Source: Paenibacillus curdlanolyticus YK9 (GTDB lineage: Bacteria > Bacillota > Bacilli > Paenibacillales > Paenibacillaceae). Taken from it: 64,000 nucleotides of DNA. Position 1 is the stretch's first letter, and every line of letters begins with the position of its first letter. Under the pieces are notes generated by a model that ran no database searches, was not told the DNA's origin, and saw only the letters and a program-made list of their open reading frames with translations. Location of the stretch: NCBI RefSeq assembly GCF_000179615.1, contig NZ_AEDD01000002.1, positions 372,001-436,000 on the forward strand. Reading direction: 5' to 3'. Both the position numbers and the translations under genes were made by a program. Positions 35,187 to 43,231 of this stretch are shown here, in pieces.

Positions 35187-36521
35187 TTAATTCATGACTT
35201 GAAGCGAGAACGAAGATAACAAACCGCTAAGCTTCTGATGCAGCTCTTGTCGAACTTGCCCGTGGCGGCCAGCCATTGAAACGTACAGACGGCCTTTATA
35301 CGGTTTGTCAGCTTTACGGTTGATCGTGAGCGTATTCGCCGTCAGCGGAATGATACCGGCATCCTTGCCCGGCCGATACAGCAGATCCGAATCTTCCATA
35401 GCGGCCAAAAGATCCTCGAATTGCAGCTCCGCGTTCGTCGTCGTCACCGAGTAGTAACGCAGATTGCCCTGCAGATCCTGTGGCGTCAAGAAGCGGTCAA
35501 CCTGATTTTTGATCAGGCTCATCGATTTCCTCGCATTGATCTCAATTAGCGGTATGAGGTCGCCATTGCGCAGCTGCATGGAATCAACGCAAACATGGCC
35601 ATAGTAACCATCGCTATACAGCCCTTTGGCAATGCGCTCCATCAGGTCGAAGTAGCCTTTGCCCTCCAGCATTTGCAAGAACTCCGGCTCCGGCGTATAC
35701 GATTCCTGATACGCGAATTCGTCGTTTGCGAGCCGTTGGACTGAAATCAATTGATAAGCGCCGTCTTCAGCGATCATGAATTGGCAAGAGAAGTCACAAT
35801 CCTTGTCGAGATAAGGCTCTACGACAAATTGCGATTGCTTCCCTTTGTTTTCCTGCATCGCCGTATAAGATACGACACGCTCCAAGATCGAAATCGATTC
35901 CACAAGCAGATTGCCTTGACCTGATACGCCATAATTGTCCTTGATCAAAAACGGTCCTCTGCGAAGCAGCGACTCGCCCAGCAATTGCAGCTCGCTCGAA
36001 TGATTGACGATGAAGCTATCATTCGCCAAGTCAAGACGCTCCTTCATTTCGGTCGAGTACGTTTTCGTATTCACGCGGCGAATAATGTCCATATCAGGCA
36101 TCCGGCAGTCAAAGCCATGACGCTCACTGGCCTCTCTCGTAAACGGAATTGCGGCAAAAGGTTCAAGCTCAGGCTTCCCGCCAGAAATAGCAGTGAATGC
36201 TGAATGATCTGCTTCAGTCAATAGCTGCAGCATGCTTTTGCCTGTTTCTTTGCCTTCCCCGTCGAGATCGAACTCATTGTTGTAAAACCGGAACCCGATA
36301 TCGCCCAAATACTGCTTGTGCGCCGGATTCATCGCTTTACGCGTAATGAGCGCCTCGTTTGGATTGCAAAACGCAAACAGAAGCTCATCCATCATCGATA
36401 CAATACGCAAATTTTCTTTATCAACGAGTCCTGGCAATTTTGCAAGCTCAGATCCCCGCCAGTATTGCTCGGCATCAAAGGTGCCGCAATGAATTCTAGT
36501 GATTTGGCCAGCCACGCTCAT
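35187..36521 (-). CDS. ATP-grasp ligase B (paralogue of ligase A)
   Basis: A 444-residue ATP-grasp protein. It has the same kind of N-domain as ligase A (FDAEQYWRGSELAKLPGLVD, with a matching NLRIV--M-E-L pattern) and an ATP-grasp core with FLIKDNYGVSGQGNLLV, FVVEPYLDKDCDFSCQF and LIPLIEINARKSMSL. It overlaps the stop of ACP B by four bases (ATGA), so ligase and carrier are made together. I infer that it charges ACP B with an amino acid, parallel to ligase A and ACP A, or elongates a carrier-bound chain. A peptide ligase (PGM1-type) role is possible. Confidence 0.82.
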   Translation of the reverse strand: MSVAGQITRIHCGTFDAEQYWRGSELAKLPGLVDKENLRIVSMMDELLFAFCNPNEALITRKAMNPAHKQYLGDIGFRFYNNEFDLDGEGKETGKSMLQLLTEADHSAFTAISGGKPELEPFAAIPFTREASERHGFDCRMPDMDIIRRVNTKTYSTEMKERLDLANDSFIVNHSSELQLLGESLLRRGPFLIKDNYGVSGQGNLLVESISILERVVSYTAMQENKGKQSQFVVEPYLDKDCDFSCQFMIAEDGAYQLISVQRLANDEFAYQESYTPEPEFLQMLEGKGYFDLMERIAKGLYSDGYYGHVCVDSMQLRNGDLIPLIEINARKSMSLIKNQVDRFLTPQDLQGNLRYYSVTTTNAELQFEDLLAAMEDSDLLYRPGKDAGIIPLTANTLTINRKADKPYKGRLYVSMAGRHGQVRQELHQKLSGLLSSFSLQVMN

Positions 36522-36784
36522 CGTTGTGCTTGGTTGCTCAGCTCAGGGTTCAGTTGGCGAATATATTCGCAGAACGTATCGATCGTGCCGAGATTGTCCA
36601 TGTCGAATTCATCGAAATTGATCTCGCAATCGAACGCATCCTCCACTTGCAATATGAAATGCACGATTTGCAGCGACTCCATGCCCGAATCATGCAAAAT
36701 ACTGGAGCTGCCGGTCAGCGTGTCTAAAAGGGCCGGTTCGTTCTTAATCTCGCTAATCATCTGAATCATTTTCTCTTTCATCAT
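36518..36784 (-). CDS. Acyl carrier protein B
   Basis: An 88-residue carrier protein. The attachment Ser is in HDSGMESLQIVHF (canonical ESL context, residue 37 from this start), followed by the helix III region FDCEINFDEFDMDNLGTIDTF. It is clearly different from ACP A in sequence. The start is the ATG at 36784, five bases after GGGGAG; an ATG three bases later and a GTG at 36790 are alternatives. It overlaps ligase B by four bases and follows the hydrolase by about 30 bases. One operon with two carriers, each beside its own ligase, suggests two charged building blocks. Confidence 0.87.
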   Translation of the reverse strand: MMKEKMIQMISEIKNEPALLDTLTGSSSILHDSGMESLQIVHFILQVEDAFDCEINFDEFDMDNLGTIDTFCEYIRQLNPELSNQAQR

Positions 36785-36815
36785 GATCACTCCCCAAATT
36801 TTGGTTTCCAGTTCC

Positions 36816-39359
36816 CTATCTTGTTGTTATGAACTGGTCTAAGTTCGTCGCTTGCAGCCTGCCGTTAAACTGGATCACCTCCTTATTAAGATGTGGGTGA
36901 ATGCCGCTGGCGTAACTCGGAATCGTAAGCTTGCGGGTATACATATGCTTGTTAAAGTTCTCGTAGTTGCAGGAAGCCATTATGAGCAGTTTCTTCTGAG
37001 GATTCATGGGGTTAGGTTGAATATATTGCACACAACTATCTGCTTGTTTGGTAAGGTCGATGGATAGTTGTGAGTGAAGCATAGACAAGTAGCCGTGGTT
37101 GTCCATCTTCCCGGCAATGATGATTAAGTTACATTGCATAATGTCTGCTGCCGTGAGCTCGCTAGCAGCAATAATCGGGTAATGAACGTAAATATTCGGA
37201 TCCCAGCTATTGTTTTTAGGGCGTGCGTAGAGGTTCGCCACTCGCTGAATAATCGATTCCTCTTGCAGCGAATCGTATCGGTCAGGCAGTACGACCTTGA
37301 TTCGGTCCATATAAATATCCAATACGCCAAAACCAATGCTGGCATAGGCCAGCGGCCCTTTTGACGATATAAGCGCTTCTTGCTGCCAGCAAGATCCTTC
37401 GTCACCTGATTTCTGGAACCGTATCTGAGACGATGTATTAGGCTGAAGCTTTATGGATTGTCCATCAATGATGATGGTTAGCCGCTCAGCCATTGCTTCC
37501 CGCGGAAGCGTCACTTCGAACGAATCAATGTGCAGCGTATCGATCTGGATCAGTGAATCGGTCTTCAGCTCTGCATTTAGTTGTCCAAACGGATGCTCCT
37601 GCGCGAATGTGATATGATCGATCCAATAGCACTTTCGATGTCTAGCATTGTCAGTCCGATAGTGAAGCCGCTGCGGATGCTCCGGTCGGCGCTGCTGTAA
37701 CAACCAGCGAATGCCGTACATCAGGTGATGATAATAGCAGGTATCCCAGTGGGTCGCTTGCGGGTCGATAATGCCTTGATAGCGATAACCGCCAAGTGCA
37801 GCAGCCGGCTTCTTGTATGAAGCTTCGATTGCGTAATCGAATTCGCCGCATACGTTCAAGACAGCAACATTTGAGAGATTCAGCAGTTTATCCGCGCTTG
37901 CTGAGCCCGCATATGCGGCAATTCCTGCGAATCGATCCGGGTAAGCCTGTGCGATAGCCCATGCGGCGAATGCGCCATTGGAATAACCAGAAAGGTAAAT
38001 GCGATCCTCATCGATGGAATATCGCTGCTGGATTACATCCAAGCCTTCTAGAAACGATGCTTCTCCTACATAGCTTCCCATTGTGACGCCGCGACAGGTA
38101 AAGGTAACGAGAATTGCATCTTCATCCATTCGGTCTTGAAAGAAGGCGCGAACGTCAGGAAGATCAAGCTCATAACGGCATACGGGTAGTAAAATAACAA
38201 GCGGGTATTGCTTATCTGATGAGTAGCCATCCGGGAGCACAATCGAGTATCGTTCTAGACTGTCATCTAATCGAGATTGATAGTAGCCATCCCCGATTCG
38301 ACGTTCTATCAACGTATCCTCGAAACGATGCCCCTCTTCGATTAAGCGGCATGCATGCACAAACTCTTGCCAGTGCTCCTTTACGAGACGAAGCTGCTTG
38401 ACTAATACCTTCGCAGGCTCAAGTGCAGCCACGGCCCGAATGCGGTTTAATAGACCTAAAAGCTGAATGTTATCGATTTCATTTCTAAATCCATTCAAGA
38501 CCAGCTGTTCATATTGCCGATCCAGATTCGATAAAACGTTTTCTATCGGATGAACGAGAGCTAGATGATCGGTGACACGACTTTCCCCATAAGCATCTGC
38601 GTACATTAGATGAAAACGAAGCATACAATAGGTTTCATGGCTTATGGCTCTGACATCATATTCTACTCTCATGCCAGTACAAGCCGTAAACTGGTCGACC
38701 GTTCGTCCCTCGTCATTGGCGACGATTACCGATACCGGCGTACCATTCGGCACATTCAGTCGATCGGCTCCAAAAATATAAAAAGCGTGTAAATCGGAGT
38801 TGACTGCATAAGCACTCTCGCTTACAACTTGCACACGTTGATCGAGCCAATAGGACAAGTAATCTTCCGTCAATTCGGTTGCATTCGACAGCTCAAAGGC
38901 CATGTCGCTAATACGAATGGAATAATTAACGCGAAGCTCAAAATACTCGATCACTAGCAAATGTTCGCCGGGCTCTAATCGGAAACGAAAAGGGCCAGAT
39001 TTGTTAAATAACAGCTCGCCGTTCACCCAGATCTTGCCGATGATATCAAATGTACGGACACATACGTCTTTCGCTTCGGTCGTCTTCAGCGTCGTAACTA
39101 GAAATAACCGTTCATTCTCGCACAACGTATAATCGTTTAAATCCAATTCTTTCGTTTCATTATTGACGCTGTCAATGAATCGACATTCGGCAATCTGGCC
39201 ATCTGCAAGCGCAATCGAAGACCGATCTTCCAAGCAAATCCGATCTTGATTAAAAATGCGGCTCAGGTCATCGTTTAATCGGTCATTACCGAACGGATTG
39301 CGTACCGGGCCTATTGCATATGCGGCTTGAATACGGACAGTTTCCTGTTCCAATGACAC
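36816..39359 (-). CDS. Large alpha/beta-hydrolase (PHB-depolymerase/esterase-like), cytoplasmic
   Basis: An 847-residue protein without signal peptide, and the first gene of cluster 1. Residues about 365-560 form an alpha/beta-hydrolase domain: YPLVILLPVCR, oxyanion region, nucleophile Ser in YLSGYSNGAFAAW, Asp in NVCGEFDYA and His in ATHWDTCYYHH. The long N-terminal part (beta-rich, with NGELLFNKSG) and the C-terminal 250 residues are not recognised. It may hydrolyse or transfer an ester or amide of the product, or release it from a carrier. The start is doubtful: the GTG at 39359 has only a weak site, while GAGGAGGG at about 39393-39401 is spaced for an ATT at 39386 in the same frame. Confidence 0.78.
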   Translation of the reverse strand: MSLEQETVRIQAAYAIGPVRNPFGNDRLNDDLSRIFNQDRICLEDRSSIALADGQIAECRFIDSVNNETKELDLNDYTLCENERLFLVTTLKTTEAKDVCVRTFDIIGKIWVNGELLFNKSGPFRFRLEPGEHLLVIEYFELRVNYSIRISDMAFELSNATELTEDYLSYWLDQRVQVVSESAYAVNSDLHAFYIFGADRLNVPNGTPVSVIVANDEGRTVDQFTACTGMRVEYDVRAISHETYCMLRFHLMYADAYGESRVTDHLALVHPIENVLSNLDRQYEQLVLNGFRNEIDNIQLLGLLNRIRAVAALEPAKVLVKQLRLVKEHWQEFVHACRLIEEGHRFEDTLIERRIGDGYYQSRLDDSLERYSIVLPDGYSSDKQYPLVILLPVCRYELDLPDVRAFFQDRMDEDAILVTFTCRGVTMGSYVGEASFLEGLDVIQQRYSIDEDRIYLSGYSNGAFAAWAIAQAYPDRFAGIAAYAGSASADKLLNLSNVAVLNVCGEFDYAIEASYKKPAAALGGYRYQGIIDPQATHWDTCYYHHLMYGIRWLLQQRRPEHPQRLHYRTDNARHRKCYWIDHITFAQEHPFGQLNAELKTDSLIQIDTLHIDSFEVTLPREAMAERLTIIIDGQSIKLQPNTSSQIRFQKSGDEGSCWQQEALISSKGPLAYASIGFGVLDIYMDRIKVVLPDRYDSLQEESIIQRVANLYARPKNNSWDPNIYVHYPIIAASELTAADIMQCNLIIIAGKMDNHGYLSMLHSQLSIDLTKQADSCVQYIQPNPMNPQKKLLIMASCNYENFNKHMYTRKLTIPSYASGIHPHLNKEVIQFNGRLQATNLDQFITTR

Positions 39360-39538
39360 AGCCGATTTTTCCGATAAAACAAAAATACAATTTCCCTCCT
39401 CTGCGCTCGTGGTGTTCAGTCAAACTTCAATCTGCTGTTCTAGTTGTTATATGTGACAGGCGACTGCCTGGAACGTCCAATCCCTCCCTGTGAATCTAAG
39501 CTGTATCATGTTGCGTCTCTAATTACCAACTGATTAAT

Positions 39539-39567
39539 AAAATACCAATTAAAGTAGCAGTCCACAA
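39539..39567 (-). promoter_or_regulatory. Candidate promoter of cluster 1
   Basis: On the minus strand TTGTGG (39562-39567) and TATTTT (39539-39544) with a 17-base spacer. Both hexamers are imperfect, as expected for an activated promoter. The tandem palindromes end seven bases upstream of the -35. Confidence 0.42.
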
Positions 39568-39573
39568 TTGCTC

Positions 39574-39606
39574 AAATCAACGATTTGTGTAAGAAATCAA
39601 CGATTT
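39574..39606. repeat. Two identical 13-base palindromes in tandem
   Basis: AAATCAACGATTT occurs at 39574-39586 and again at 39594-39606. Each is a perfect 5-3-5 palindrome, and the copies start 20 bases apart, close to two helical turns. Placement just upstream of the cluster 1 -35 suits an activator that binds cooperatively. Confidence 0.75.
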
Positions 39607-39807
39607 ACAATTCCGTTAATTGAATCGATTTTCATTTCGACAAAACCTGCTATTGTTCGCCAAGCCCTACATTCGTAAGTATCTATGAAAAAGATGGACA
39701 GCTATTGGCTCAATAAATAAACGCCAACGGCAGGAAATGATTTGTAAAGTATGAGATAATGGAACGGATCGCCTAAAATACTTCTATTGTTGCAGGAGGG
39801 TATGCTT

Positions 39808-41391
39808 GTGTCAATTGAAACATTGTTCGTAGTCATCATCATTGTAGTCCTTCTGCTGCCGCCCATCGCCTTCTTCGGCTATATGTTCGTATTATCCAAG
39901 CAGCCGAAGCATTCGATCATTCGTTCGCACCCTTTCCTTGGCTGGCTGCGCTATCTGCTTGAGAAGCTTGGCCCTGAATTCCGACAATATTGGTTTGATA
40001 ATGATACCGAAGGCCGACCATTCTCCCGAAACGATTTTGTCGGTCTCGTCTATGCAGCCAAATATCGGACGGACCTCATCTCCTTCGGAGGCAAACGCGA
40101 TTATGAAAAACCGGGCTATTACATATCCAATGCGATGTTTCCGAAGCTCACGGGCGAGCTTCGTGTAGATAACGCCGAGCTTGTCCCTGGCAAAAAGTAT
40201 GTAATTACGAGCGAAGGGCTCATTACCCGCAAAGAAAAAATGATTGACGAAAACATCAAAAAGTGGCTCCTGCACGATGACGATACGATTATCGTTGGCG
40301 AGAACCGTAAGCATCCATGGCGACTAAAGGGCATGTTCGGCGCGTCAGCCACCTCATACGGCGCTGTCGGCGAGCATTACATCCAATCGACGGGCAGCGG
40401 AGCCTTCATGGCTGGCGGCTCATGGATTAACACTGGCGAAGGCGGCGTTGCGGACGTACATCTTGCTTCAGGCGCCGATATCGTTTCACAAATCGGACCT
40501 GGCATGTATGGCTTTCGTGATAGCGAAGGCCGGTTTTCGATTGAAGAATTCAAGCTCAAAGCTGCAATCGACAACATTAAAGCATTCGAATTAAAGTTCC
40601 ATCAAGGCGCCAAAATCCGTGGAGGACATCTGGAAGGCTCCAAGGTTAATGAGAAGATCGCTGCAGCGCGCAAAGTGCCCGTAGGCAAATCTGTAAATTC
40701 GCCTAACCGATTCGAAGCATTATCGACGCCCGAAGAAGCGCTTGCCTTCATTCAAACCTTGCAAGAGGCAGGCGGCAAGCCTGTAGGGATCAAAATCGTT
40801 GTCGGTGACCCGAAACGACTGGAGCCTCTATTCGAAGCGATGATTCGATTGAACATTTATCCCGATTTCATAACGGTTGACGGCTCAGAAGGCGGTTCCG
40901 GCGCAACGTATAAGGCAATGGCCGACAGCATGGGCTTGCCGCTTTATGCCGCATTGCTCATTCTTGACGATACGGCAAGAAAATTCGGCATTCGCAGCCG
41001 TTTCCGCATTTTTGCCTCAGGCAAGCTGATTACGCCGGATAAGGTTGCGATCGCGCTTGCGCTCGGCGCGGATTGCGTGAATTCGGCCCGCGGCTTCATG
41101 ATGGCTAACGGCTGTATTATGGCGCTTCAATGCCATACCGGCAAATGCCCAACTGGAATAGCGACGACCGATTCCAAATACCAGGAGGCGCTGGCACCTG
41201 AAGAGAAACAATGGCGCGTCATGAACTATATTTTGCAGCTTCGCGAAGGACTGTTCTCCCTCTCGGCAGCTTGCGGACTTGAAAGCCCGCGAGATCTGAC
41301 CAGAGAGCATGTCGTGCTTGCCAATGAAAGCGGTCAGACGTTCCGGATCATCGATCTTTTCCCTTATCCGGACACATCGCAACGCCCATAA
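39808..41391 (+). CDS. FMN-binding glutamate synthase family protein
   Basis: A 527-residue protein with an N-terminal membrane helix (VVIIIVVLLLPPIAFFGYMF) and a glutamate-synthase GltB2-like TIM barrel. Barrel landmarks are KPVGIKIVVGDP, ITVDGSEGGSGATYKAMADS and the Cys cluster region ALQCHTGKCPTGIATTD, which in GltS binds a [3Fe-4S] cluster. It lacks the glutaminase domain, so it is not a complete glutamate synthase; the function of these stand-alone proteins is unclear. The GTG at 39808 is chosen because AGGAGG lies eight bases upstream. It is divergent from cluster 1 and probably unrelated to it. Confidence 0.87.
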   Translation: MSIETLFVVIIIVVLLLPPIAFFGYMFVLSKQPKHSIIRSHPFLGWLRYLLEKLGPEFRQYWFDNDTEGRPFSRNDFVGLVYAAKYRTDLISFGGKRDYEKPGYYISNAMFPKLTGELRVDNAELVPGKKYVITSEGLITRKEKMIDENIKKWLLHDDDTIIVGENRKHPWRLKGMFGASATSYGAVGEHYIQSTGSGAFMAGGSWINTGEGGVADVHLASGADIVSQIGPGMYGFRDSEGRFSIEEFKLKAAIDNIKAFELKFHQGAKIRGGHLEGSKVNEKIAAARKVPVGKSVNSPNRFEALSTPEEALAFIQTLQEAGGKPVGIKIVVGDPKRLEPLFEAMIRLNIYPDFITVDGSEGGSGATYKAMADSMGLPLYAALLILDDTARKFGIRSRFRIFASGKLITPDKVAIALALGADCVNSARGFMMANGCIMALQCHTGKCPTGIATTDSKYQEALAPEEKQWRVMNYILQLREGLFSLSAACGLESPRDLTREHVVLANESGQTFRIIDLFPYPDTSQRP

Positions 41392-41438
41392 AAAATGTTT
41401 GTAAGGTGTAACGCGATCAAGCTGTAAGCGATATGTTG

Positions 41439-41456
41439 TATAGTCAGTTGACTATA
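41439..41456. promoter_or_regulatory. Perfect palindrome upstream of the LysM gene
   Basis: TATAGTCA (41439-41446), GT, TGACTATA (41449-41456), ending 20 bases before the LysM-protein ATG. Its position between promoter and ribosome-binding site suggests an operator. The regulator is unknown. Confidence 0.45.
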
Positions 41457-41476
41457 TGACTCGTGGAGGTAATGTA

Positions 41477-41872
41477 ATGGATCGTGGTTTCTTCCCTGGC
41501 GCTGGTGGTTTTGGCGGAGGTTTCGGAGGAGGTTTCGGTAGACCGTTCTTTCGTCCGTTTGCTCATCCCTTCTTCCCTGGCCGCTTTTTGTTTCCATTCT
41601 TTGCATTCTCGCCTTTCTTCTTTCCTTTCTTTAGAGACGGCGAGTCCGATGACATGGTTTACGCAAAGCATCAAGTAAAAGCCGGCGAAACGTTGGCTTC
41701 TATCGGTCATCAATACAACATGCCGCATCCGATTTTAGAAGAAGCCAACATGCATCTCTCGAATCCGAATCAGCTGCGTGCTGGCGAGACGGTTTACGTG
41801 CCGCGCATTTCCAATATGCTGTGCCATAAGACTTACTCTGAGGCCACCAATCCTCCGACTCAACCTAAATAA
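41477..41872 (+). CDS. Small LysM-domain protein with Gly/Phe-rich N-terminus
   Basis: A 131-residue protein. Residues 1-55 are low-complexity, built of Gly, Phe, Pro and Arg (for example GGFGGGFGGGFG and FFAFSPFFFPFF), with no normal signal peptide. Residues about 65-110 are a LysM domain (HQVKAGETLASIGHQYNMPH and LRAGETVYVPRI), which binds peptidoglycan or chitin. In spore formers LysM proteins without signal peptides (SafA-type) sit in the spore cortex/coat, so a spore-envelope role is plausible but inferred. The ATG at 41477 follows GGAGG. Its own palindromic site and terminator show that it is a single-gene unit. Confidence 0.8.
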   Translation: MDRGFFPGAGGFGGGFGGGFGRPFFRPFAHPFFPGRFLFPFFAFSPFFFPFFRDGESDDMVYAKHQVKAGETLASIGHQYNMPHPILEEANMHLSNPNQLRAGETVYVPRISNMLCHKTYSEATNPPTQPK

Positions 41873-41873
41873 C

Positions 41874-41913
41874 AAAAAGGCGCTAGTCCGGGTTTTCCGG
41901 TTAGCGCCTTTTT
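41874..41913. terminator. Bidirectional terminator
   Basis: AAAAAGGCGCTA (41874-41885) pairs with TAGCGCCTTTTT (41902-41913), with an inner CCGG/CCGG stem. It serves the convergent LysM and MOSC genes. Confidence 0.9.
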
Positions 41914-41923
41914 GTTTATAGGG

Positions 41924-42646
41924 TTAAACATCCTTAACGATTACGTTATCGCCTAACTGAATGGTTCCCGTCTTGACGACTGAAGCGTAAACGCCAAAAT
42001 GCAAATTGTATTCTTCGTTTACGAGCTTCAACAACGAAGGATCTTTTTCCCTTGTGTCGGGGTCCATCGTAATAACTACGCATCGTTCGCAATACTTATC
42101 GACTTGCAATTGCACGTCGCCAATGATCAGCTGTTTGCCGATCCAGTCCCCTTCGTGGACAGCCTCGTCATCCACCGATACGATAAAGTTGCCCCGGAAG
42201 CGGCGCTGATCCAGCTCCTTGCCCCACTTTTCTTGCAGCTTGCGCATGCTGGAATCCGTGATGAGCAAAATGCTTGCCCCTTCGACCGACAAGAGATGCG
42301 GGTGCTCCGGATGCGGATCTTTCACGTTAGACATCGTAATCGCCGTCTTCGTATAGCTTTGAATTTCATCCAACAGCTCTTCATTCCAGCCGAAGACGCG
42401 CCCATCTGATGCTGTTACGCGAATGGCACCATCCACATACTGCGCTTGATACGTAAACAATTCCGGGATATTCCGAACGGTAATATACTTCCACCAATCC
42501 TTCTTCGTCTCATCATAGAAGGTAGCGAATCGATCGCCAACCATCCCGTATGGTTCGATTGTGCATGATTCCAGGCTCTCGCCAGCAAATGATTTAATCG
42601 GGTAGCGGTTAATTTCTGTTATTTTTCCTACATTATGCTGCACCAC
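41924..42646 (-). CDS. MOSC domain protein
   Basis: A 240-residue protein with an N-terminal MOSC beta-barrel segment (EINRYPIKSFAGESLESCTI, GMVGDRFATFYDE) and the C-terminal MOSC domain. The conserved Cys lies in DKYCERCVVITMDPDT. These proteins bind molybdenum cofactor or carry sulfur, as in YcbX/YiiM-type detoxification of N-hydroxylated bases. It follows the VOC-protein gene by 32 bases on the same strand, so the two may be cotranscribed. Confidence 0.88.
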   Translation of the reverse strand: MVQHNVGKITEINRYPIKSFAGESLESCTIEPYGMVGDRFATFYDETKKDWWKYITVRNIPELFTYQAQYVDGAIRVTASDGRVFGWNEELLDEIQSYTKTAITMSNVKDPHPEHPHLLSVEGASILLITDSSMRKLQEKWGKELDQRRFRGNFIVSVDDEAVHEGDWIGKQLIIGDVQLQVDKYCERCVVITMDPDTREKDPSLLKLVNEEYNLHFGVYASVVKTGTIQLGDNVIVKDV

Positions 42647-42677
42647 AAAACCCTCCGTTAAATGTTATGTAATTGCA

Positions 42678-43061
42678 CTATTCAGTTGGCTGCTCTGCCA
42701 ATGCGATATTGATGCCGGACGGCGTTTGAATGATCGCATAATAGCCTGTCCCTTCTATATACGTTTTAGGCATCAAAATCTTGCCTCCATTGTCCGTTGT
42801 TTGGACCAGCATCGCGTCAAAACGTTCAGCATCGACCGAAAAATTAGGAACGACGGATGCCTTGTATCCTGCTTGCGCGGCTTCCTCCAGCTCGCTTGTG
42901 TTCATAAAACCGATTGACAGCCCAGTATCATCAATCATCGAGCTGTATACATCGCTTTCAAATAACACATTAAACTGCAATACTTGCTGAATGAATCGAA
43001 AATCCTTCATTCGTGTTTCATCATCCTTAAAGGAAAAATCGAGAATCGACAAATGTGACAT
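42678..43061 (-). CDS. VOC-superfamily (glyoxalase-like) protein
   Basis: A 127-residue protein with the VOC fold: two beta-alpha-beta-beta-beta units, including FNVLFESDVYSSMIDDTGLSIGF, in which an N-terminal strand aligns with metal-ligand positions, and GYYAIIQTPSGINIALAEQ at the end. The metal ligands are not complete, so a binding or resistance-type role is as likely as an enzymatic one. The ATG follows GGAGG. It probably forms a two-gene unit with the MOSC gene. Confidence 0.8.
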   Translation of the reverse strand: MSHLSILDFSFKDDETRMKDFRFIQQVLQFNVLFESDVYSSMIDDTGLSIGFMNTSELEEAAQAGYKASVVPNFSVDAERFDAMLVQTTDNGGKILMPKTYIEGTGYYAIIQTPSGINIALAEQPTE

Positions 43062-43171
43062 GTGATTTCCTCCATCTATTTTATTATGCTAATACTTAAT
43101 GTTCTAAAATGATTAATCGCTCCTAGTCCAGAATAATCCGTATTGCGCCGATAATCAAATCTATTCCATGC

Positions 43172-43204
43172 AAAAAGGGAAAGCGCCTGATACGCTTCCC
43201 CTTT
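43172..43204 (-). terminator. Terminator of the COG0523 GTPase gene
   Basis: On the minus strand GGGGAAGCG, loop, CGCTTTCCC, then five T, 28 bases after the stop. Confidence 0.75.
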
Positions 43205-43231
43205 TCTTCTAAACAATGGTAGTTCAGGATG

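Larger units (their letters stand above)
39360..39807. other. Regulatory region between cluster 1 and the FMN glutamate-synthase-like gene
   Basis: 448 bases between divergent genes. It holds the candidate cluster promoter, two tandem palindromes upstream of it, a leader of about 150-170 bases with a CAGGC/GCCTG hairpin (39457-39470), and a GAGGAGGG site at the end of the leader. For the plus-strand gene only a GATAAT -10-like element (39755-39760) is visible. Confidence 0.5.

Noticed and set aside
34050-36784. Precursor peptide gene for the SPASM radical SAM enzyme
   Set aside because: All intergenic gaps in the operon are shorter than 35 bases, and no short frame with its own ribosome-binding site is present.
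39357-39390. Possible four-Cys leader peptide from TTG 39390
   Set aside because: The start is only about four bases from the ribosome-binding core and the frame runs out of phase into the hydrolase gene. I kept the site as a start-codon question rather than calling a gene.
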